64,000 nt of DNA from Butyrivibrio sp. GTDB taxonomy: Bacteria > Bacillota > Clostridia > Lachnospirales > Lachnospiraceae. Position numbers and translations under genes: made by a program. Where the stretch lies: contig NZ_JAFRGN010000007.1 in NCBI RefSeq assembly GCF_017433805.1, forward strand, positions 186,001 through 250,000. The letters are read 5' to 3'. Within the stretch, counting starts at the first letter, position 1; each line of letters begins with the position of its first letter. Positions 58,226 through 64,000 of the stretch are shown here, piece after piece. The notes beneath the pieces were generated by a model. The model saw only the letters and a list, made by a program, of their open reading frames with translations. It was not told the DNA's origin and ran no database searches.

Positions 58226-58396
58226 ATGGCATACGTTATTAGTGATGGTTGCATCAGCTGCGGTTCATGCGCTGCTCAGTGCCCTGTTTCAGCTATTTCT
58301 CAGGGAGACGCTCAGTACGTTATCGATGCAGATACATGTATCGACTGCGGTTCATGTGCAGCTCAGTGCCCTGTTAGTGCTATCTCACAGGGTTGA
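58226..58396 (+). CDS. 2[4Fe-4S] clostridial-type ferredoxin
   Basis: A 56-residue electron carrier. Two identical-pattern cluster motifs are visible: CISCGSCAAQCPVSAISQGD and CIDCGSCAAQCPVSAISQG, each CxxCxxCxxxC followed by CP. The near-perfect internal duplication is typical of clostridial ferredoxins. GGAAGGAGA precedes the ATG. It is divergent from nifJ, whose enzyme reduces ferredoxin, so the pair forms one functional unit. Confidence 0.97.
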   Translation: MAYVISDGCISCGSCAAQCPVSAISQGDAQYVIDADTCIDCGSCAAQCPVSAISQG

Positions 58397-58411
58397 TAAA
58401 CGCATATTAAA

Positions 58412-58441
58412 AGAGCTTCTCTTGCGAGAAGCTCTTTTTTT
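58412..58441 (+). terminator. Terminator of ferredoxin gene
   Basis: AGAGCTTCTC and GAGAAGCTCT form a perfect ten-base-pair stem with a TTGC loop and a T-run; an A-run on the other side may also serve convergent dnaB. Confidence 0.95.
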
Positions 58442-58447
58442 GTTGTC

Positions 58448-59791
58448 TTAATGTCCTTTTTCCAAATTGGCGAATTTCGTATACTGAGGAAGCCACAGCA
58501 GCTCTACTGTTCCGATTGGGCCGTGTCTCTGCTTGGCGATAATAACTTCTGCAACACCCTTCTTCTCAGTATCTTTATTATAATAATCATCTCTGTACAG
58601 GAACATTACCATATCTGCGTCCTGCTCGATGGCTCCGGACTCTCGAAGATCAGACAGCATAGGTCTGTGGTCTGGTCTCTGCTCAACTGCTCGTGACAGC
58701 TGTGAAAGAGCTATAACAGGAACATTTAATTCTCTGGCAAGTGCCTTAAGAGATCTGGATATCTCTGAAATCTCCTGCTGTCTTGATTCTGAAGCTCGTC
58801 CTGTTCCTCCTGACATAAGCTGAAGGTAGTCGATCATGATAACCTGAAGATCAAACTCCATCTTGTACTTACGGCATTTGGATCTCAGCTCCTGAATTGA
58901 AATACTAGGTGTATCATCGATTATCAGCTTGGAAGATCCTATAACATCTGCACTTTCGATCAGTTTCTCCCAGTCCATATCTGACATATTACCAGTTCTG
59001 ATGTGCTGTGAATCAACGTGTGATTCCATGGAAAGGAGACGGTTTACAAACTGCTCCTTAGACATTTCCAGTGAGAACATGGCAACGCACTTATTATCAT
59101 GAAAAGCCATATACTCAGCAATGTTCAGAACAAAGGCTGTCTTACCCATAGCAGGTCTGGCTGCGATAAGGATAAGGTCAGATGGCTGGAAACCAGCTGT
59201 ATTAAAGTCAAGGTCTGTAAATCCTGTGGAATGACCTGTAACATTACCCTTCATCTTGCTTGCAATCTCAATTCTGTTGAGGGCATTCATAACTACCTGA
59301 TCGATAGAAACGAAATCACCAGTGTTACGCTTCTGTGTTATCTGGAAGACTTTCTTTTCAGCGTCGTTAAGTACGCCTTCCATATCATCTGCGTCATTAT
59401 AGCAGGCATTGATTGTCTCTTCGCTTACATGAATAAGCTTTCTTAGAGTAGATTTATCAGCTACAATCTTGGCATAGTATTTAACATTAGCTGATGTAGG
59501 AACTGCATTGATCAGATCTCCAATAAATTCTACACTGCTGACATTAGGTGGAACATTCTTTTCACGAAGTCTGTTCTGAAGTGTGACAATATCAACCGCG
59601 CTGCCTTCTCTATTAAGTTCAACCATTGTTTCAAAGAGTGTTCCAAGCTGCCTGTTGTAGAAATCATCAGCAGTTACTATCTCGGCTGCTATCTCGATGG
59701 CATCCTTATCCATCAGCATAGCACCTACAACAGACTGTTCTGCTTCAAGGCTGTTAGGCGCAACCCTTTTTAACAGCGTTTCTTCTGCCAT
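58448..59791 (-). CDS. dnaB: Replicative DNA helicase DnaB
   Basis: A 447-residue hexameric helicase (called DnaC in B. subtilis). The N-terminal primase-interacting domain begins APNSLEAEQSVVGAMLMDKD. The RecA-like C-terminal domain has Walker A in ILIAARPAMGKTAFVLN, MFSLEMSKEQ, Walker B in VIMIDYLQLMSG, and ALSQLSRAVEQRPDHRPMLS. It starts one base after the rplI stop. It closes the conserved gdpP-rplI-dnaB operon. Confidence 0.98.
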   Translation of the reverse strand: MAEETLLKRVAPNSLEAEQSVVGAMLMDKDAIEIAAEIVTADDFYNRQLGTLFETMVELNREGSAVDIVTLQNRLREKNVPPNVSSVEFIGDLINAVPTSANVKYYAKIVADKSTLRKLIHVSEETINACYNDADDMEGVLNDAEKKVFQITQKRNTGDFVSIDQVVMNALNRIEIASKMKGNVTGHSTGFTDLDFNTAGFQPSDLILIAARPAMGKTAFVLNIAEYMAFHDNKCVAMFSLEMSKEQFVNRLLSMESHVDSQHIRTGNMSDMDWEKLIESADVIGSSKLIIDDTPSISIQELRSKCRKYKMEFDLQVIMIDYLQLMSGGTGRASESRQQEISEISRSLKALARELNVPVIALSQLSRAVEQRPDHRPMLSDLRESGAIEQDADMVMFLYRDDYYNKDTEKKGVAEVIIAKQRHGPIGTVELLWLPQYTKFANLEKGH

Positions 59792-59792
59792 A

Positions 59793-60239
59793 TTACTGTT
59801 CCTTTACGCATACCTTAATTGTAGATGTAACCTGTGGGTGAAGCTTAACAGGTATCTCATAAGTTCCAAATGACTTGATTGGCTCAGCAAGCTGAAGCTT
59901 CTTCTTGTCGATATCAAATCCAAACTGCTGCTTGGCAGCTGTAACAATTTCCTTGGTTGAAACGGAGCCAAATACTCTTCCGCCCTCTCCAGCCTTCATT
60001 GTAACCTGGATTGTTTCCTTGCTGATTCTCTCGCCGTAAGCTTTAGCCTCATCGAGCTGCTGCTGTGCCACGATACCATCTCTCTTCTGCTGATTCTTGA
60101 GCTCATTGAGTGCCTTCTGAGTTGCCTCAACTCCAAGCTTCTTGGGTATTACAAAGTTCTTGGCATAACCATCACTTACCTTAACAATCTCGCCTTTTTT
60201 GCCAAGTGTCTTAACATCTTCTAATAAAATTACCTGCAT
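59793..60239 (-). CDS. rplI: Ribosomal protein L9
   Basis: A 148-residue bL9: [40 protein letters not shown], then a long helix and a C-terminal RNA-binding domain ([20 protein letters not shown]). AAGGAGAA lies at the end of gdpP, three bases after which L9 begins, so it is coupled. Confidence 0.98.
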   Translation of the reverse strand: MQVILLEDVKTLGKKGEIVKVSDGYAKNFVIPKKLGVEATQKALNELKNQQKRDGIVAQQQLDEAKAYGERISKETIQVTMKAGEGGRVFGSVSTKEIVTAAKQQFGFDIDKKKLQLAEPIKSFGTYEIPVKLHPQVTSTIKVCVKEQ

Positions 60240-60242
60240 TTA

Positions 60243-62294
60243 TTATAGTTCTCCTTCTTCCATCATTCTATCCAGCGTCTGCTTGACTATTTCTATAGCC
60301 TGCTCAGCATTAACATTCTCAATCTGACATCCGGCAGAGCTCATATGACCACCGCCGCCAAGCTTCTCCATGATGACCTGTACATTGACTTCATCAATTG
60401 ATCTGGCACTTACGTATACCTGATTCTGATACTCAGTGCAGATAAAGCTGGCTCTTACGCCCTTGATATTAAGAAGTTCATTGGCTGCCTGAGCACCAAT
60501 GATTGTAGGGCTCTGAAGCTCATCGTTCTTGAGAACGGATATAGCAAATTTTCCTTTATAAACCTGTGCCTGACTGACAACATCAGCCTTAGCCTTGTAT
60601 TCAAGGGCATCCTCTCTAAAGAGCTTACGCACACGGGTAACATCCGCGCCATTTCTCCTGAGGAATGCTGCTGCCTCAAAGGTACGAACACCGGTTTTAT
60701 TCATAAAGTTATTGGTATCAACGATCATACCTGAATACAGGCTGTCAGCCTCTTCGTTCTTGATCTTGACGTTTTCTCCAATATACTGCAGAATCTCTGA
60801 AACCATTTCACATGCAGAAGAAGCATAAGGCTCTACATATGAAAGAGTTGCATTCTCGATAACTTCTGTACCAGCTCTATGGTGATCCAGCACCACGATA
60901 GTCTTACAGAATCTGAGAAGCTCAGGACACTCTGTAATGCTGGGCTTATTAACATCGACAACTACCAGAACTGTGTTGCTGCCTGCCATATCAATGGCCT
61001 GCTGATTGGATATGATCATATCCTCTTCATAGTCCGGATTATTCTTGAACAGGTCAACCAATGGCTGCATGGAAGTTGTCACGTCATTCAGAACGATATG
61101 ACACTTTCTATCAAGAGTCTTGGCTATTCTATAGATACCAACTGATGAACCAAAGCTGTCTACATCGCCGATTCTGTGACCCATAACAATAACTGTATCC
61201 TTGCCGGAGATGATCTCTCGGAGGGCATGAGCCTTAACTCTCGCCTTAACTCTGGTGCTCTTCTCGATCTGCTGACTCTTACCACCATAGTAAGAAATAT
61301 TGTCATTACTCTTAACAACCGCTTGATCTCCGCCTCGACCAAGGGCAAGATCGATGGCGTTTCTGGCAAATTCGTAGTTCTGAGCGTAGGAAAGACCATC
61401 AAGTCCGATACCAATACTCAGTGTTACCGCCATCTCATTACCGATATTAACAGTCTTAACATCCTCAAGAAGATCAAACTTCTGATCTCTAAGCATCTCA
61501 CAGGACTTCTTGGGCATTACTACAAAGTACTTGTCCTTCTCAATCTTCTTGGCAATACCATTGCAGGAAGCAATGTACTTGTTGATCTTTCTATCGATAA
61601 GGGCTGTCAAAAGAGACCTTCTAACCTCTTCTACACTATCAAGAGCCTCTTCATAGTTATCGAGGTAGATAAGACCTGCTGCCAGTGACTGATTATCAAC
61701 TTCTTCAATAGCAAGCCTCAGTGCTGTCTCATCGAAAAGATAAATTGCAATAAGACTGCCTTCATATTCCTGAGCATCAATAATATCGCTGTTAACAGCC
61801 ATCTCATGAAGGGAGATTCTCTTTATCTTCATGGTGTAATTGCTGTTCTCATAATCTATCTCGTAGGATAATTCCTCATAGCCTTCCGGGAACTTGTCCG
61901 GAGTAATGCTCGGGAAAAGAGTTGTAATAGACTTTCTGTAGCCTCTCTCTAAATGAACAATTCTCTCAAAAGCCTGGTTGGTCCACACAACCTTACCAGT
62001 GTCATCAAGAACAGCATGTGCCAGGTCCAGCTCTCTAAGGAGCTTCTTCTGAATCTGCCCATACTCCGTGGCAAAGCTCACAAGCTCATTCATGATAATC
62101 GGCTTATTATAGAAATTCAGGTAGAGAACTACCACGAAATATAGACCGGTGAATGCTAGCAAAATAAGACCTGCTGTGAAATCAACAGTAAACACCGCTA
62201 TATTGATCAGAATCAGCAGAATTCCAAGATATGTAAAGACACGAAGATATGTCTTAAGCTTCCCCTTTAACTTAACTCTGTTCTTGTTAGGCAT
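60243..62294 (-). CDS. gdpP: Cyclic-di-AMP phosphodiesterase, GdpP type
   Basis: A 683-residue membrane enzyme that hydrolyses c-di-AMP. Two N-terminal transmembrane segments (VFTYLGILLILINIAVFTVD, ILLAFTGLYFVVVLYL) precede a PAS domain, a degenerate GGDEF domain and the DHH-DHHA1 catalytic module. That module has GHRIGDVDSFGSSVGI, VVVDVN, VLDHHRAG, and GGGGHMSSAGCQI. The ATG at 62294 follows GAGGA; a longer in-frame start at 62336 lies in the promoter region. It heads the gdpP-rplI-dnaB operon. Confidence 0.96.
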   Translation of the reverse strand: MPNKNRVKLKGKLKTYLRVFTYLGILLILINIAVFTVDFTAGLILLAFTGLYFVVVLYLNFYNKPIIMNELVSFATEYGQIQKKLLRELDLAHAVLDDTGKVVWTNQAFERIVHLERGYRKSITTLFPSITPDKFPEGYEELSYEIDYENSNYTMKIKRISLHEMAVNSDIIDAQEYEGSLIAIYLFDETALRLAIEEVDNQSLAAGLIYLDNYEEALDSVEEVRRSLLTALIDRKINKYIASCNGIAKKIEKDKYFVVMPKKSCEMLRDQKFDLLEDVKTVNIGNEMAVTLSIGIGLDGLSYAQNYEFARNAIDLALGRGGDQAVVKSNDNISYYGGKSQQIEKSTRVKARVKAHALREIISGKDTVIVMGHRIGDVDSFGSSVGIYRIAKTLDRKCHIVLNDVTTSMQPLVDLFKNNPDYEEDMIISNQQAIDMAGSNTVLVVVDVNKPSITECPELLRFCKTIVVLDHHRAGTEVIENATLSYVEPYASSACEMVSEILQYIGENVKIKNEEADSLYSGMIVDTNNFMNKTGVRTFEAAAFLRRNGADVTRVRKLFREDALEYKAKADVVSQAQVYKGKFAISVLKNDELQSPTIIGAQAANELLNIKGVRASFICTEYQNQVYVSARSIDEVNVQVIMEKLGGGGHMSSAGCQIENVNAEQAIEIVKQTLDRMMEEGEL

Positions 62295-62343
62295 TATTCT
62301 AAGTCCTCTTCCCCAAAAATTTGGACATGTTATCACTTACTAT

Positions 62344-62349
62344 AGTATA
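62344..62349 (-). promoter_or_regulatory. Extended -10 promoter of gdpP operon
   Basis: On the minus strand TATACT is preceded by TGC, an extended -10, immediately after the upstream gene's terminator stem. Confidence 0.5.
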
Positions 62350-62354
62350 GCACA

Positions 62355-62388
62355 AAACTCCGTGATAGAAATCTCTATCACGGAGTTT
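62355..62388 (-). terminator. Terminator of the secreted-protein gene
   Basis: AAACTCCGTGATAGA and TCTATCACGGAGTTT form a perfect 15-base-pair stem around a four-base loop, with T-runs on the transcribed side. Confidence 0.95.
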
Positions 62389-62424
62389 ATAAACTAAAGC
62401 ATATTTACTTTTATAACGCCTTAA

Positions 62425-64000
62425 TTATGGTATAAGTCTACCTTCTCCATCAAATGTATACTTGTGGAAATATCTTGTGATCGTCTCGTTTCTTGCAAGT
62501 GTTCCATCCTTCTTAGCATAGTATGTATAACCATCTACTGTAAACATAGCATCCTTGGCAAGTCTACCGTTCGCCTTACCATAATATTTCTGTCCTTCAA
62601 ACTCAACAATGCCCTTAACAGCCTTGCAGTCATCGCCCATGATGTACTCTGAGTGGTATTTCTCAATCTTTACATTACGTGCAAGCTTACCATCTGCAAG
62701 TGAGATGTAGTAGTCATCACCGATATTGATAAGGCCTGACTTGGAAATCTTACCATCTGCCTTAGCATAGTACTTATCGCCGTTGTAATCGAAGATAGCT
62801 GATGTTACAAGCGCACCTGTATTATCGAGGTAGTAATCTGAGCCGTAAACAGTAACAATCTCATTCTGAGCAATTCTACCATCTGCAAGAGCTCTGTACT
62901 TCTTGCCATCATAGTTAACCCACTTAGTAACAGCCATTACACCAGTTTCTTCATCAAAGAAACGACGGATTCCGTCTACATAGTGGAAGCCTCTGAGCTT
63001 ATCGCCATTCTCATCAATGAGGTAGTATCTGCCATACTTCTTAACCAATGTAGCTGTTGGCTCTGGAGTAGGCTCATCTGATCCAACTGAAACAAGTTCA
63101 ATTTCTGCTCTGTCACGAACTCTCAGGCACGCTCCGTCAGGATTGTAGTATGAAAGACCAACTGCGCTTACAGTGTTTCCAACTACAGCATCTGCAGCTA
63201 CTGTATCATTTCCGTCAGAAGCAAGGATATAACCATCGATGAATACTCTTGCCTCAACGCCTGACTCATCTACAACGTAGAAGTAGTCAACACCTGAAGA
63301 GTTAGTTACAACCTTTGTAACCTTACCTTCAACCTTAAGAAGTGATCCGCCAAGTGCGTTGTAATCAGCAGCCTGCGCAGTTGTTACTTTCTTAGGCTCA
63401 ATAACCTTCTTCTCAGCATCAAGAACCTTGTAGTTGTAAATCTGGATTTCCTTATCGCCCTGATATCCATCTACAAATCCTGTTACTCTTACCTTAGTTC
63501 CAAGTTCGATACCTGTATCAGCGATAGGGAATACTGTTGTACCAGCAGTCTCATCCTGAATATAGATTGTATCAAAGAACTTATTTCCTTCTACTGCTGT
63601 TCCTGCTGTTACATAACCTTCTACTGTGAAAATATCACCAGGCTCACCAGCACGAAGCTCAGCAATTGTGCTAACCTTGATTTCTTTCTTGTTCTGTGAG
63701 AGGTAGTTCAGAAGAATGTTGCGGTTAGAGTAGTACTCCTGTCCGCCGTAATCAAGCTCTGTCTTAACCTCAAAGTTTGAAAGGAATACAGTACCAGCAA
63801 CAATGATCTCTGATCCACTTGAAAGTGTTTCTCTTGCTGCTGCAACTACGCTTCCCTTAGGAACTTCAACATACTGACCGCCAAACTCCTTGCAGTCCTT
63901 GGTGTATGTTGTTGCATGACCATAAACAATAGCTTCTGCCGTACCAGCTGCAACAGCTTTCTCGTCAAGACGAACTGAGCATGCACTGTATGCGCTATAT
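62425..64000 (-). CDS. Large secreted protein, 5' end missing, with OB-fold-like domains and cell-wall-binding-like repeats
   Basis: The frame is open from the right window edge to the stop at 62425; about 524 C-terminal residues are seen. Two or more OB-fold-like segments come first (GDIFTVEGYVTAGTAVEGNK with FFDTIYIQDETAGTTVFPIA, and LLKVEGKVTKVVTNSSGVDY with DGACLRVRDRAEIELV), as found in secreted nucleases and nucleotidases. After a Pro/Thr linker (EPTPEPTATL) come about eight repeats of roughly 22-25 residues with YY-x-ADGK cores (KYYAKADGKISKSGLINI, DYYISLADGKLARNV, KYYGKANGRLAKDAMF), like choline/glucan cell-wall-binding repeats. It is probably an extracellular, wall-attached enzyme; the catalytic part lies outside the window. 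Confidence 0.8.
   Translation of the reverse strand, partial: YSAYSACSVRLDEKAVAAGTAEAIVYGHATTYTKDCKEFGGQYVEVPKGSVVAAARETLSSGSEIIVAGTVFLSNFEVKTELDYGGQEYYSNRNILLNYLSQNKKEIKVSTIAELRAGEPGDIFTVEGYVTAGTAVEGNKFFDTIYIQDETAGTTVFPIADTGIELGTKVRVTGFVDGYQGDKEIQIYNYKVLDAEKKVIEPKKVTTAQAADYNALGGSLLKVEGKVTKVVTNSSGVDYFYVVDESGVEARVFIDGYILASDGNDTVAADAVVGNTVSAVGLSYYNPDGACLRVRDRAEIELVSVGSDEPTPEPTATLVKKYGRYYLIDENGDKLRGFHYVDGIRRFFDEETGVMAVTKWVNYDGKKYRALADGRIAQNEIVTVYGSDYYLDNTGALVTSAIFDYNGDKYYAKADGKISKSGLINIGDDYYISLADGKLARNVKIEKYHSEYIMGDDCKAVKGIVEFEGQKYYGKANGRLAKDAMFTVDGYTYYAKKDGTLARNETITRYFHKYTFDGEGRLIP

Noticed and set aside
58226-58396. Near-perfect internal duplication in the ferredoxin as a novelty
   Set aside because: Known feature of 2[4Fe-4S] clostridial ferredoxins.

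Overview
The window looks like a chromosomal segment of a low-to-mid GC, Gram-positive, anaerobic, fibre-degrading Firmicute of the Lachnospiraceae, probably Butyrivibrio or a close relative. Reasons are the GH10 xylanase, GH43, GH5, GH3 and GH2 enzymes, a pyruvate:ferredoxin oxidoreductase next to a 2[4Fe-4S] ferredoxin, the glgC/glgD pair, spoVG, a long-form Prs and meso-diaminopimelate dehydrogenase. No rRNA, tRNA, IS, prophage or CRISPR array was seen. The assignment is inference from gene content; no search was run.

Left part (1-17.5 kb) is a xylan/hemicellulose locus. A minus-strand operon starts with a lipoprotein GH10 xylanase. It continues through a large solute-binding protein with extra carbohydrate-binding-like modules, two MalF/MalG-type permeases, an NHL-propeller/TPR membrane protein, a YIP1-family membrane protein and a DUF5696 protein cut by the window edge. 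A divergent AraC-type regulator follows, then a lipoprotein GH43, a divergent carboxylesterase-GH43 fusion, and a lipoprotein GH5 cellulase. Two short motifs occur in both divergent intergenic regions and are candidate operators for the AraC protein. A 182-nt imperfect palindrome separates the fusion gene from the GH5 gene.

Middle part (17.6-35.9 kb) is mostly housekeeping: ddh, a U32-like protein, a four-unit array of inverted repeats with exactly constant geometry (19720-19964), a GIY-YIG protein, HAD plus GH3 beta-glucosidase, mfd, pth, spoVG, glgD, glgC, then divergent murC and a dnaD-like/dnaI-like/prs operon. Six DnaA-box-like sites lie between murC and the dnaD-like gene.

Right part (36-64 kb) holds a lipoprotein, a HAD phosphatase, an ECF sigma factor with a predicted beta-solenoid protein, and an operon of a membrane-anchored protein of unknown function, a GH2 beta-galactosidase and a LUD protein. 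A nucleotide/cell-wall run follows (GH18-like, Sua5, rpiB, upp, dCMP deaminase, SleB-like hydrolase). Then come a mecA homologue behind a complex regulatory region, nifJ and ferredoxin flanking a perfect cre-like palindrome, the conserved gdpP-rplI-dnaB operon, and the C-terminal part of a large secreted protein with OB-fold-like and cell-wall-binding-like repeats.

The strongest candidates for something undescribed are the fixed-geometry inverted-repeat array, the long palindrome between glycosidase genes, and the NHL/YIP1/DUF5696 genes attached to a xylanase-ABC operon. None is proven novel from sequence alone.
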